Part shown: one piece after another, positions 1 through 13,434 of the stretch | How the letters are laid out: every line of letters starts with the position of its first letter | Position numbering within the stretch: position 1 is the stretch's first letter | NCBI GenBank assembly: GCA_031213475.1 | Contig: JARUPZ010000007.1 | Coordinates: 3,281,586 to 3,345,585 of the forward strand | Direction: 5' to 3' | Length of the DNA: 64,000 nucleotides | DNA from: Nereocystis luetkeana | Taxonomy: Eukaryota; Sar; Phaeophyceae; Laminariales; Laminariaceae | Made by a program: the position numbers and the translations under genes | The notes under the pieces: generated by a model | What the model was told of the DNA's origin: nothing | Databases searched by the model: none | The model's input: only the letters and a program-made list of their open reading frames with translations

Positions 1-385
1 GTGTGGTACAGACCGAAGACAAACGCTCTTACGTCGCTATAGCTCTTCTCTCTTATGCACGGTGGGAAATGCATAGCTTTGTCGTGTAGGCGAGTCCAGT
101 CGATTTTGTGCCTCTCTCTTAACAACCGTGTACCATTCTCGTACGTAGCGTGCCCCTTCTTTTGAGTCGGGGTATCCAATGCATTTTAGAAGGTCAACAA
201 CGCCTGCTGCTGTCTACTGCAACAGGCAAATGTGCGTCGCTCATGATGCAAGGCGTAAATCGCAGAGGACATGACCTGTGTGACAAAAACTATTCGTGGG
301 CAGCATTAGGGTGTACGCCGATGCAGGTACCCTCCTGTTGTACATACCGAATTTTGTTCGTTTTTTTTCGTGTTCTTCGCCGCAG

Positions 386-1766
386 AAATCGTGGAGATCG
401 AGCTCGATGTCCTGCGAAACAACATCCTGCGGTTTGAGCTGCTGCTGAGCATCAGCGCCTTCACCGTCACTCTCGGAGCCCTCGTAACCGGTACGAAGAA
501 GGGTGCTTGTGTGATTGTCATTGGCCAAACAAGGAGGGTTGGGTGCTTGTGATTGATAAAAAAAAGAGAAGACGCTTGTGATTGGTCGGTGAGGGAGAGC
601 CTTCGTGATTGGCGCTTGTGATTGGTCGAAGAGGGGGCGTTCGTGATTGGTTGAAGAAAGAACGCTTGTGATTGGTCAAAGGAGGAGTTGCCGAGTTTTT
701 CGGTAAAACAAGGGTGAGCGCTTACGATTGGTCGAAGACGGAGGGCGCTTGTGACTGGGCGAACAGGGGGAGAAGTTGTGATTGGACGTCGCAGATGGAG
801 AGCGTTCGTGATTGGTCGAAGAGATTGGGCGCTTGTGAGTAGTCGAAACTGAAGTCGGAGGAAACACAAGGTCTTGGAGATTTCTTCAAGGGAGTTATGT
901 CATCTACAACAACATACAGCAATAGCAGTAGATGCTCCGTCGCGCTTTTCTCTCTGTTTTTTTCGAAGATAATGGGTTCACCCTCCCTCAAGTTTGCTTG
1001 TTTTTCGACGGGGGTGGTCGGCGACGAAAAAGAGCTTTTGCCGTTACTGGTAGGTATTTGCTTTGCCCCGCAATTCAACCTAAGGTGCGGGGTTGGCAAC
1101 CCTGAGGTTTCGAAGGGTTGGATGAGACAGCGTCCGCTGTTTGTGTCACGCGAACCGCAACCTGTATCCGTACACGACGTCGGCAGCCACCACTGTACGA
1201 AGTGATGGTGGCATTCCTTCCGCAAGTATCGTACGTCTGTGCCGTCGGGGGGTCAGCGGCGCTGTCTCTGAGCTCCCGGCTGCGGTAAGGACATCGAAAA
1301 ATGTGGAACACACTCTCGCGAGGTGCACTTTCAGTGGGTGTGCGTCGACCGTGAGGTGACGGCCTTGCGTTTGGGAAATGCCTACTATTGCTGTACAATA
1401 TCAAAGGCTCAAAGGTATCCCCGCTTCCTCCCCACTCCATCCCACTCCGCCCCGCCCCACCCCACCCCACCCCACCCCATAAACAGATGCCTTGTTGGAC
1501 TTGGTTGTTAATTAGTACCAGGTATCAGTTTCTCTTCTTTTTTTCAAAAGAGCACCTGGAATATTATGGTATTTGGTATTTCTTATTTTTGCCGCTTCTT
1601 TCTGCACCTCCGACTGTCGCTGGCAGGCGTGTTCGGTATGAACCTCCTCAGCGGATGGGAAGAGCAGCCGAGCGCCTTCTGGCGGGTCACCGGCGGCATC
1701 TACGTCTGCATCGCGCTGTCCATCGCGGGGACAGTGGCCTGGTGTCGCCGCCTAAGCCTCTTGTAG
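386..1766 (+). CDS. CorA/MRS2-family Mg2+ transporter, C-terminal part (5' exons not resolved)
   Basis: Two exons are seen: 386-490 and 1627-1766, with the stop codon TAG at 1764-1766. The first follows an acceptor at 384-385 and ends at a GTACGA donor in phase 1. The second starts after GGCAG and restores the phase. The joined product has a helix (EIVEIELDVLRNNILRF), a first membrane segment (LLLSISAFTVTLGALVTG) and then VFGMNLL. This carries the GMN motif that forms the selectivity loop of CorA/Mrs2/Alr1 channels. A short acidic loop (GWEEQ) follows, then a second membrane segment (GGIYVCIALSIAGTVAW) and a basic tail RRLSLL. This is the family's normal C-terminus. These proteins form pentameric Mg2+ channels in mitochondrial, plastid or plasma membranes; the location cannot be told here. 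The N-terminal domain lies upstream, at the window edge or in unresolved exons before 386. The intron (491-1626) holds a CCAAT-type minisatellite. Confidence 0.85.
505..845. repeat. Degenerate minisatellite of GCTTGTGATTGGTCGAAG units
   Basis: About ten to twelve imperfect units of roughly 25-35 bp, each built around CTTGTGATTGG or TTCGTGATTGG followed by TCGAAGA. About eight units keep an exact GATTGG, which is an inverted CCAAT box. The array lies wholly inside the intron between the two visible exons of the Mg2+ transporter. Open reading frames crossing it on the minus strand are only by-products of the repeat. Confidence 0.75.
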
Positions 1767-2825
1767 CCTCTACCCGTATGTATCGAGGGTCGACAAAACG
1801 AACCACTGTATCACACGTAATAGAACGCCCTCCGAATTGAATGAAGCTCAGACTGAAAAAACAACAGGAGCCCCTTCGGAGTTGCTTGAAGCGTCCGACG
1901 TACATACCCGTTGGTCAGTTTTGTTGATGTTGCTGGAGAATTTGATTTGCAGGTTGAAGGACGAGGGGCCATGGTTGGCGGGAGGGTTGGTGGCGGTTGC
2001 GCGTCGTCGTCGCATTTTGGCTTTTGCTTCCTTCCTCAAGTCAGGACAGGAAACACGCCTCTCCGCGGTGGAAACCCGGGCCGTATTCACCGGTAACACC
2101 TTTTTTGTGTATGGTACGTTTTTCCTTCGTGGTTGATGTCTGGTGGATTGGGTGCAAGCAGCTCTACAGCTTGGTTCGGTCATTCTATTCCTTATAGTTC
2201 GTTCTCCTAGGGGCTCTATAATCAAAACTCCGAATATGTCTAGTCTGTTTGTCTGTCTGTCTGTCTGCCTCGCCTAAAATTGGCTGACTACAATCAATGA
2301 TAGCTGGGTAGCTTTGTTGTGACGTAGATGAGAATGATATGGCCGCCGCCAACGTTTCTGGGAGTATGTATTTTCCTGTCTGAGCTAGGGCGGCATATAT
2401 TGTTGACGGTTTTCCAGGCGGAGGCCGGATACACCGCCAAGTACACTGATCGGTGGAGACAAAGTTGTTGATGAATCGACGAAGCATCGATAGAAAAACG
2501 TACGTGACATGAAATACAAGACACGTATTACATACACATGTGGTAGGTTTTCGCCGGCATCGGCCAAGATTTCAAGGGTCGCAGGTGGCTCAAATAATTT
2601 TCCTGGCTTCCTGCACAGCAGGGGGCGCAGGATACATCAGGCATACACAGCCGCAAGACGTCGTAGACGTTTAGGCTGGCTGGATGTTTTGACTCGTGTG
2701 GCTACGTATAGACCGCGGCACACGCCATGAGGCGGTGAGGTAGTAGGTACGTCGAGCCTGTCCAGCCTGATCCAAAACATTTCACAACGAGATATGGCGA
2801 TGAGCGCGTTTTCGAGCGTTCATAC

Positions 2826-2934
2826 TATTACGGGGGACCATAGTTAATAGGACCTATGGTACACATAAAAACCTATATGTTTACCCATTTTTACTGACAA
2901 TATTTGGTCCTATTTACTATGGTCCCTCGTAATA
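2826..2934 (+). mobile_element. MITE family A (TA target, TTACGGGGGACCATAG inverted ends), copy 1
   Basis: A 109-bp element with near-perfect terminal inverted repeats TTACGGGGGACCATAGTT, flanked by TA on both sides. The core reads CCTATGGTACACATAAAAACC and then an AT-rich stretch. Eleven copies of this family are found in the window in both orientations (this one plus 12374, 12906, 23749, 29899 outer, 29944 inner, 32636, 33331, 36579, 59456, 60344). TA duplication and length fit a non-autonomous Tc1/mariner-type element. No transposase is encoded in any copy. Confidence 0.85.
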
Positions 2935-5135
2935 CACATTTTGTGCGTACATACCTAGCCACAGCGAGTGGTTGTTCTGCTCGATTGCACAGTTGGAGGG
3001 GAAGTGTTATTCTAGACGGTGCAGACAGTATGTGGCAAACTGCCAAGATCAGTCCGCGGCAGTCGAACCGCACGCCGTCCACAGGTCATAAGTTACATAC
3101 GATGAAATACCAGGTACCAGATAATGTAATTATTAATACGTGCTTTACCACCATTCGTCGGCGGGGAGAAAACCACGGAGGACACTCGGGGCCTACGACA
3201 GCCTAGCAGATGTATATATGGGTATCATCCGGGGGAAGTGCTGTATGCCTAGAGGGTCACTTTTTTTCGTCAGGCGGGGCAATGTCCTTGGTTTAATATT
3301 CGCCGATCATAAGCGAAACGCCTCCGGAAGAGAGAACAAAGCACGGCAATATTTTAGCATGGTGTATTCCAGGTTCGAGAGGAACATGACGGGAAGGTAC
3401 CAAATCCATTTTCTTGCGGTTGGGCATTTGCCACGTAATATGCACATAAAAGGTGTACCAGGTCCAAAAGTGGTATACCAGGTATATACCGTTGATGACC
3501 TTTGCCTTGTGGGAAAACAAATCAAAACGGTGTATCACCTCATTGGGCGATGGATTATCCCTTCATGTGCAATTAGCTTGTTGTGGACGATCGATGTTGA
3601 TCGCTCTCGCCCAGGTCATCCAAGCCTGCGCCCCGCGTGCTTTTTCTTCCAACGACGAAGGGAGTAGACTATGCTCGAGAGCTATTTCATGTATACTACC
3701 CCGTCCGGTCTAAAGGAACAAAAAGGGTGCGTTATGTTACCTGCAATACGACACTAGGCTGAATGTGGGCGCGCAAATCGTATACCTGGTATTAAGTTGT
3801 GAGAGCAGGGCCAACGACATGCATTACATTGCTGTTCCATAGCTGTTCCCAAGTACCTGGTACCGTTTGAGGTAGATGAAACGACAAGAACGAAGGGAAT
3901 GAGGAGCGTGACAAACTCCTTGAAGTGATCGATTTCCTACTGCAACTGCATTTTAGCTACTGCGTTCGAGGTTTCCTCTATTTTCACTGTAAAGCATCCC
4001 AAACGGGGTGACGGGACTAGCAGCATCAACCGCTCGCCCGAGGCCAGCGGGGAAATTGTTTGTCAGCTCTATTTTCAAGTGGAATAGGTTGGATGAGATT
4101 CATTTTTGTACTCGTACGAGCGACCAGCGGCACAGCAGTGGCAAGGCCTTTCCTCCATCCCTCCCTCCCTTTCTTTCAAAACGGCTACGCCCATGCCCCA
4201 CGCATCAGGTCAAAGCCTCGTACCCAGCGAATAATGTGGTGCCCCGTGCCCGGAACACGTCGTCGCGATTGTGCTATACCGGCAATCCCTGAGAACGAGA
4301 GCTCCGCGCGAGACAAAACACAGTTTTTGGCATCCCGTATTTTCCCTGCCACTCTCGCTTCCTGTCTCTCACTGGGTGCGAGTGACGCCTCTCGAAAACA
4401 CAGCCCCACCTTTGTTTCGAAATAAGCATAGCATCAAGAAAACCCCCGGCGTATAGCCAATCAACTAAATACCTCACGCTTGTTTCTCAGCCGATCGTTT
4501 CGTCTCGTCGTATTTTTTCTTCCCCAGGTTTTGAGTCGCGCAGCAGTGCAGCACAACAAGGAGACGCGTGACAAAAAAAAAACAGGCTTGAAAGGTTAAG
4601 GTTGCCGAGCCCCCCCCCCCCCCCCCCCCCCCCTCAAGTTGTGGCTTCACTTAAAAGACTACCTCGGCCGGGCGCCACATCATCCGCGACCATGTTTCAA
4701 CCGTAACGAACACGTGGTCAACGGTTAAAATCGCCACCGTGCTCCGCAGGGAAAGCCCTGCAACAACGTCCCGGGCGGGCAGCGCCTCGCGCGGCTGCAC
4801 GCTTGACCCCCACCCCACCCCGCGCCTTCGGCTTCGAGATGCCACAAAAGGGAAACCGTCGATACTTAGGGTTACCCGCCAATTCTACAATTAAATAGCA
4901 ACACCCGTCTCTTGTTTTCATTCGAACAGCAGTTTTCGGCAAGGTCTCCCTGCTGCCAAAGTCGCGAGCCGGAGTCGTGAGCACAACACGCGTGTCGGGC
5001 GGGGCCGTGTGGCAAAGCTACACACGGTCCGAGCGGGAATTTTCAGACACCGCGAGGAATCTACACGCCCCTGCGACCTCGCTTTCGCTACGAAAGGCGA
5101 AAAAACGTGAGTAGAAACGGCACAACCATTAGAGC

Positions 5136-5218
5136 TACCACTCTGTCCCAAAATATAGACACATTTTGTATATAAATATTCAATAAAAATGGTGATTATA
5201 TTTCGGTACAGAGTAGTA
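5136..5218. mobile_element. Stowaway-like MITE, copy 1
   Basis: A short element with inverted ends CTCTGTCCCAAAATATA and TATATTTCGGTACAGAG, flanked by TA. A related copy lies at 16683-16767. The termini resemble plant Stowaway elements (ends rich in CTCCGTCCCAAAATATA), a Tc1/mariner-derived type. The two copies share the ACATTTTGT core but differ at many positions, so both look old. Confidence 0.6.
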
Positions 5219-5483
5219 TGCATTAAAACAAAATGTTGTGGGTGTGCGGGGTATATCTTGCTCACAGTTTCTGTCCACGAGCGCAACAAACGTTTAGAAA
5301 ACAAATCCTGAAATGAAAACGTTTGATACCGCAAGCGAAACCTGGTTACCCTACCGCTGGCGCTTAGCACCTCAAACACACACAACCAGAAAAACACAGC
5401 GGACCGGCAATTGATCGTCCATCGCAAACTGAAGGAGATATCTCCATGATACCAAAACTACAAAAACAAAACTAAACGGAATG

Positions 5484-8400
5484 CTATCGCGGCAGAAAAT
5501 TCTCCATGGCGGTCCGGAAATCGGACAGGGGGACAACGCCCCCCGTCCCCTCAAATAGGCGTGATTGAAGGGGCTCCTCGTCAATCGTGATCGCCAAGAC
5601 GAGGCCTTCTTCTCCCTGCCCCGGTCGCAACGCCTGCCGGGATCTCGAAACCGCGAACGCTATCGTGGACCCGTACGGGGGCCAGTAGTCCGGATCATCC
5701 TGCCAGAGTGGTACGCGGTCGCGATTGGGTCGGTCGGTCGGGTCTTTTCATTAGAAACGGTCTGCATATTTTTTTGTCCATAGTCGGGATAAATAGGGGG
5801 AGCGGCAACGGATCTTCAGTACCTTCTTTTGACTCTGTGGAGGATTCCAAGTCCGAGCAAAATCATGACTCCGATACGGGTTTACGATTGGGATCCCGCC
5901 TACGGTTCCGATCAGGATTCCGATCCGGGTTCCCGTGAGGAATCCGATTCGGGTTCCCATTAGGATCCGAACCGGGTTCCGACTAGGATGCCGACGGGTT
6001 CCAATTAGGATTCCGATTCGGGTTCCCAGTAGGATTCCAATTCGGGATCGCGCTACGATTTCCGGCTGAAAGTTTGGGTCGCTTTCGGCTGCAGGATCCA
6101 GTGGGCTCCTTGCGAGCGCCGACAGCGGTGATTGCAACTTTTTCGTTTTACCCCCCTGCTACAAACAGCAGTGCGGCTGCAAGAAACTCACCAGGAGGTG
6201 CGCCTCCATGGCATAAAGGAGTGCCAGGATTGTCACATCGTGGCAGCTAGAGGACACCACGCGCGGCAACGATCCGCCTCCCTCGACGGACAAACTACTA
6301 CCCGTCCCGGTCCCGCCGCCGACGTCGACACCACTCTCCGCTGCGCATTCTAGTATGTGCGCAAGCAGCGGACTGACGTGAGGCGGGAGGCGGAAGGGGG
6401 GAGGAGACGTTCGGGAGGGGGGGGGGGGGGTGGAGGTCAGCAAGGTTGGACGATTTGACGTGCGTGATTGTGTCGTAAAAACGATCCGCGTAGCTTGTCC
6501 TGACGTATGTTCGTCTTTCAAACCAACTACAGTGTTCTGTCTGCATCGCGGAGGGCGTTTCGGGGTTCTAATACTTTGCCCCTTTCCATGTGGGCGGTTG
6601 CTGCGACTGAAGCGATTGTCCTGCGTGTTTGAAACACGCAGGCAAACAGACTCAAGAAGGAAGACAAACAGGCAGGTACTTTCAACAGACATACGGCAAC
6701 AACCAGACATTCCGGCTCCAACAAAACAAGGGTGCTTGCACACACGCACGCAAGCACCCGCGCACGCACGCTACCAGTCGACCAATTAACCACATATCGC
6801 ACTACCTCAACATTCAACAGCGCAGCGCACACAAGCCGACCCCAACAAACAAAAGAGCGTGCCACGAGTCACGCGCAATCACGAAACAAAATCAAAGTGT
6901 TTGAAATACGAGTTTGAGATTCAGCGATATTCTCGATCTCTCAGCTGAGTCAGCTGAGTCAGGTGTCGTGCCGTGTCGTGCCATGTCGTGCCGTGTCGTT
7001 TATTTTTCAACGTGACAAAAAAAAACACAAGACGTACGTACCCAACCATAATCCTCATCATCCTCTCGTCACGGTAGAAACAGCCGAAGCGCCACGTAAG
7101 GTGTCGAATCGTGGCCGTGCCCAGACTGTCCAGCCCCGGGGGGGGTTGGAGGCCGCGCGCGCGTGCGCTCATGAAGTAGTCGGCCGCCAACATCCACCTG
7201 ATGGTGTGTCAGCGGAAAACGACAGCGAGGGACGGCACAACGTCGAACAAAAACTCGTTGGCCCGCCCGGGGTGGAAACGCTGCCGCGCCTATATCCGTC
7301 GTGTAGGACGGACGAACGCCTACTTGGTGATCGACCACGATTCGGTGATGGCATCGTTAGTGCAGAGAAGCTACAGAGCCACAGCAACAAGGCGGTAGCA
7401 GGGAGGGGGGGGGGTCTCGTCTCGGCCCATTCGACATGTGTAACCTTCCGGTGCGACAGAGGCTGGTTTGTTGCCTTCGGTGCCGAGGTGTGACAAACCT
7501 CTTGATACATGGTCTCAGCAGAAATCGTGTCATTATCTGTTCGACCTCTTCTAGGAGCTCTAGCTATATATACCCAAATTTGCTGCCGAAACAGTTTGGT
7601 CAGGACCCGACCTTGGGCGGGCGCCGTGTATGAGGGGTGGGGTTGGCACGTGGGCGAGGAGCCTCGGACGGACGACACGGGGTGCACGACTATACCTAAC
7701 ATAATCAACAGAAGAAAAATATAACATTGACACCAAAATAGCAGGGAAGCTGGAGACTGAGATGGATGCTCGGCGCCCACACCAGTGGAGCGCTGTCATA
7801 TGCCAAGCGGCGCAACCTCGTCACCCGCGGCTTGAAAACTCACGGCTCATACAAAGCCGACGAGCACCGGCCAACTCTTGTTGCGTTCCGACGGCCACGA
7901 GTACCACCAGCAAGCGAGTACAACAACATTTTGACAAACTGAAAACCAGCACCGCCGACAATACCACACCGGAAAAGAAAACAACGCGAAAAACAAAAAA
8001 AAAAAACGTCGCGGAAATAAACAGCGTGGGCATCTTGACCCCCTTTCGGAATGCGACTCAACAATTTTATATACGTACGTACTGCTGCAGGAATCATCCT
8101 ACTTTAATCCCAAGTATTTTTTCCCCGAACCAAAGGTGGATACAAATATAAATGCGTTGAAACCCAACCACATACCGTTCCATCGTCCCTTCGAAATCTC
8201 GGGCCATCTCTTACACGACCCCGCCAAGGAACTGACCTGAACCTGCCCCCGAGAGGCAACGGAAACAGCGCCGGGTCCAGCGCGTGAAGCCGCCGTTTCA
8301 ACGGTCCTCCAACGGCTTCGTCCGTTTCCCGGAAAGAAGAGCCGGACTCAACGGACATCATGAGCTGGTGGTACGATGCACGGCGAGTGCCGCAGAGCCA

Positions 8401-11400
8401 CGGCGAATGGTGTCCCCGGAAAGGAACGGGAGTTGGGGGAAGAAACGGTTTTTACATGTGTCAGACGGCTGGGGCTGGGGCCGGGGGGGGGGGGGGGGCG
8501 GGGGGCGGTGCAAGGGGCAGCAAGCACCTGTTCCAAGGTTTCCGCAGTACTATGGACACCGATTTTCTGAAGGAATATGCTGTGTTTCGTCGCGCACATA
8601 GGTAGAGAGATGGCGCGTTGTGGTGGTCGTTCCTTCCAGGAGAGTCTGCTGGTTCGATTGGCGGTTGGAGGCGCTTGCAGTCATATCAATGTCTAGCATA
8701 GTGCCCTTCCTTGCGTTCGGTATGACTACGGATGGTGCAGGCGTGAGTCACCAGACGGCGCGGCGTGCTCTGGAGAGCTCGGCAGACGGGCATTCAGCAC
8801 CATGCAGCCTGCGTCGGGGTTCCCAACACTAGGAAAACGCAAAGCCTTCCTGGTCTTCATGGTCGTGTCACAGCGGCGAGACAGCACCCGGCGTTCCGAA
8901 AGCCACGATCACGTACCCCATCTGAGTGAAGCCTCATATTCTCCAGCAAACCCAACCCAAAACATGCCGATTACACGGCAGAGAATCGTCGCCATTCCGC
9001 CTACTGACCCATCATTACGCAACGCACTGGGGGTATAAGTGGAAGGGGGGGGGGGGGGGGGGTACGGGTGCTGCTGATGTGTGCGAAACACCAACACCAA
9101 GCCCAGTGGGCGTGGCCGCCACAAGGGATAGCACCCACCATATAAGCGCGTGCACACATGAATACATGCACACACAAAACACAAACCTGGTAAGCAAACA
9201 CAAGTGAAGCGGGCGAGCTCGAGCGGTACCGTCATCAGGCGACAGCGAAATGGACACGTGTGAGCGGAGAACGCAGGACCCTAAACGCCCCTTCCTAATC
9301 GGCCGCAGCAGTACAACCTTTGCCTCTTACATGTCCTTACTGTACCTCGTGCACGTCCTTACCTCGTACATGTCGGCTCCTTGGCTCTCCCACTGGTTGA
9401 GAAAGTCCTCGCTTCGAGGCCTGACCACGACGGGAACGCCGCCTACTCCATCTCGAAACCCGTCCAGGAAACCCTGCGCGGACAGCTGGGTCCGTCGGTA
9501 ATTGGTCGAAAATACCTCCATCCTGACGGAATCAGTGGGCCGAGGAGCGCGGCGCCGCCGTTACAATATTAGGCTACAATCCATTGAGGGACATGGGCAA
9601 AAACGGGTATATGGTATACCTGTTCTGTTTGGAGCCAAAAAAAAGTACGAAGGTACAGCCTAAAATCGAGTTAAAAATACACCCTGTGAGCCACGTGATT
9701 GGCCAACAACACATCGCACTTGCTTTAAAGGGTCATTCATCCACGGGCTCCATCCTTTTACTACAGTACCACGAGCCACATGGTTGGCCAAAAACGCATC
9801 GTGCCTGTTTTATGGAGGATGATGACCCTGGTTCCATCAAATTTAACTTTTTTTACAATATCAACATTCTGAGTACGAACGAATACTGAAAAAAAAGTGT
9901 CCCAACTTTTAAAGTCCATACAATAGCGACCAAACGGAGCGAGAGGGCGCGAACGACGAACGGACGGGTGATCGACGGTCGACCGACCGACGGCGATGTT
10001 TCCGAAAGGTGGGAGGTGAGATAAGTACGCGTCGAGCAGATCACAAGGTACAGATCCTCTAGAATTTATCCTGCCGTCATGACATATTGTGCAGCATCTT
10101 GTAGACACCGCGGATCTAACCCAGGAAGCATGTCATTTGTAGATCACATGCGGGTTACGAGCGGCTGCCACCCGGTGACATGATGAGCTAGATCATACAG
10201 ATGCAGTTTAATCTAACGTTGCCCTGATATATCTAGCATCATGGAGTAGGAATGATCTGTAGACGATCTGTTCCGAGTTGGGTGAAGGTTGAGAAGGGAA
10301 CACGCGTTGTAAAGACTAAAAAATTAACCACGTGAAGGATCGCCGTTCGAACAGAAACGCGCCCCGTGGGATTTGACGACATCGAAAGCGTGCGTGCAGT
10401 CTCTCGCATTCAAGCCAAAGACTCGCGCGCGCTCATACAAGAGATGAAAAAAAGGAGAAAGAAAGTGACAATAGACGGGGCGGGGGGGGGGGTAAGCAAT
10501 CGGGAACGGCTTGTTCATGACTGCACGCACGCAGCAGAGGTGGGTGCTGCTGATCCCGATGCACCCCATCGATAGAAGAGCGAGCAAAGCGTGTTATAGT
10601 TTTAGTTTTTTTCTGGTAAAATACAACAACGAAAATATGCTAAGAAACGACAACAGAAGAAAAAAAAAAATACAGAAATAAAAACAAAACAAAACAAAAC
10701 AACAGCAACAGCAATAGCAACAACAACAGCAATATCAACAGCAACACCAACAACAGCGATATCAACAATCCAAAAATCTAACCAAAATGAAACACAACAC
10801 AAGAAACGAAATAACACATTTTTAACGCGAGAATGAAGCCGCGGGCCTATGGCAAGAATGGGCGAATCGGTGGGCATAAAAACGCCCCCCCCAGCGCCTC
10901 AAGGGTCCCAACTCACCGAGTTCTCGTGACGTCATCGACGGAGTACCGTTGGCGGAACCGCCTGCCTCGGTCCCGAAGCTGCTGCAGCCCCAGAGATGTC
11001 AGGCACCCGAACGGTGCCGACACCTATTCTTCACGACAGCGAGACAGACAACAAGCGAGCGAACGGACCGACCAATCCGAGAAAGTAAGCGGCGGCCGTG
11101 ACGGTGGCGGACCAACAGGGAAATCAAATGGAGCGACAAATCCGGGAAAGTGAGTGGCGGTAACGGCGGTGTGGCAGTGGTGGCGACAGTGGTGGCGGTG
11201 GTCGTCGCGGCGGCGGCGGTGTGGCAAAAGGCCCTTACGCGGCCGTGCGCTCTGCTCTGTGCACAGCGAAGCGCGCCGAAAGGAACAAAAGGGGCAAGAG
11301 GCCGCGGAGAGTGCGGGGAGAGAGCAAGGCACCGGTAGCCGCGGAATTATGTTTTAATGTACGGATCCACGCGAGGGCGTATTTGGAAACCGCCAAAACG

Positions 11401-13395
11401 CGAAAAAAAAAAGAGGTCTAACGCAGGCCTAACGCGGAAAAGAAGTAAGAGGCCCAACGCAGGTCAGGCACAGGCGCAGACGCGCAGAGACACAGGCACG
11501 CACACAAGACACACGCAAGGAACATCCACACAAAATGAACACATAAACACAACACCGAAAGTTACAAACTCATACAGTATCAGGGTACCTGGTACATGCA
11601 CGCACACACGCGCGGTCGTACACAAAAAACACGTACGAGGCAAGTCAGACACGCAACACAAGCGCGCACATACAGACGCGCACATACATACACCCCACGC
11701 ACGCGCACATACGCGGCGCAGGCACAGATGAAGGCAGAGGGAAACAACAGGCACCGACACACACACACAAAATATTTCTCGCGGAGCCTTAAAGCAGCAG
11801 CACGAAAACTGCACAAAACAAAAGGGTTCGAGAGCATATTCCTCATCTCCTGACAAACCACGATTTTCCGCTATGTGCGACACCAGTGCAATGGCGTAGG
11901 ACAGTCACGATAACGGAGAAGTAACGTCTGGGTCGATTTAACACCAGCAAGTGACGGTTACGCGTCTGTGAGGGGGAACACACGGATTAGCCGTTACAAC
12001 TGCACCAACGTTTCGAGGACAAGCTGCTCAATTCAAGACTCAGGGCCTTTCTTGGTCGCTCCTGCTGTGGTGGTGATGAGGATGTTGCTAGAAAAACCCT
12101 CAGCAGAGTTGCGACGCTTGCATCGCCCGCAAGACCCGCGAGCGAGCACGTCCCAATTGCTACACTCCTACTGGCTCCCGATCTGATACTATTTCAGCAT
12201 ATTCCCGAAAAGCGCGGGTTACGACGCAGCGGCAGTCACGCCGCACGTAAACCAGACTACAACATCACTGTTAACCCTGGGACTGAGCCTCGTTGTGGCC
12301 ACAAGCGTGTGGCAGATTTTAACAGATATTTTCTTGTCCACCAAACGTAACCCTTTAATAGACTGAAAACATCTATTACGGGGGACCCTAGTTAACAGGA
12401 CCTATGGTATACATAAAAACCTATATATTTAACCATTTTTACTAACAATATTTGGTCCTGTTAACTATGGCCCCCCGTAATAATAATAAGCCACTCATGC
12501 TGTCTCTTGTCCGAAAACAACTTGGAACATATTGCAGTATACCAGACCTACTGCGCGGCGCATCTGTAACAACGTTTGACACGTCCAGGATTGAGAAATT
12601 AGTGCTGCGTGGAATCACGTGAAACCACCGATATTAACTCCGATTTGCTACGTACCGGACTGTTTTCCCGTGTTGAAGGGCCGCGAAATCGACCGAAATG
12701 AGTGATGCTGAGGTAATTCGGAATGTTTGGAGGCCGTAGCAGCGCCAGTCAACAATACTCAACTGACCCTCAAAAGTGCAGCTACAGAAAAAGTACGTCT
12801 CGTTCTACCGCACGCCACACAAACGACCGCATCGCAGTCGCACACGCATGTGACTAATGACACTGCTGCACCTAACATCACTCGCTTTGCGACAACGATA
12901 CTCTCTATTACGGGGGACCATAGTTAATAGGACCTATGGTATACATAAACACCTATATACTTAATCATTTTTACTGACAATATTTGGTCCTATTAACTAT
13001 ATGGTCCACCGTAATAGCCTCAACATGAAAAAAAAAAAAAAAAAACGAAAAAGCGAAAGGGGCGGCGAATTTTTTGGTTCGCCACGGAAGAACGATTTGT
13101 AAGTGCTGGAGGGGAGAAGCGCGCCGCGAACGCCGGGGGAGCGACGCGACTATCACTGCCCTCCGGAGCGACGGCACGACGATGGGACGTAGCCGCGGCT
13201 TCGAACGCTGATGAGGAAGAAGCCTGCACCGATTGTAGTCTGGACGGGCGGGAGGGCAACTTCTACACTCAGCAGGAGGATCAGGGGATGCAGCTCCGCG
13301 AGCGGCTCAGTCCCGAGCAGCTGGAGCTCAAGAAAACATACGAGCCCATCGATCACTTCACTGCCACCATCCGTCTGCTGCTGCTGCTGCTGCTG

Positions 13396-13434
<39 letters not shown>

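Larger units (their letters stand above)
1767..5483. other. Spacer between transporter and acid phosphatase 3' ends
   Basis: Convergent spacer of 3.7 kb. It holds a GTCT microsatellite near 2247-2268, a full MITE (2826-2934), a Stowaway-like element (5136-5218), a C homopolymer of about 25 bases near 4610-4633 and four separate TACCWGGTA motifs (3108, 3476, 3783, 3854). A 175-codon frame at 3140-3667 crosses two of these motifs and matches no family I recognise, so it is not called a gene. Confidence 0.6.

Noticed and set aside
505-845. CRISPR-like array
   Set aside because: Units are degenerate, spacers are not unique and of fixed length, and the genome is eukaryotic.
306-869. 187-codon minus-strand frame
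   Set aside because: By-product of the GATTGG minisatellite, antisense to a supported intron.
3140-3667. 175-codon plus-strand frame
   Set aside because: No known motif. It crosses two TACCAGGTA motifs that elsewhere avoid exons, with no splice or start context. Likely a chance frame.
11460-11780. Coding frames in the ACAC/ACGC-rich stretch
   Set aside because: Simple-sequence DNA in a phosphatase intron, open in several frames at once.
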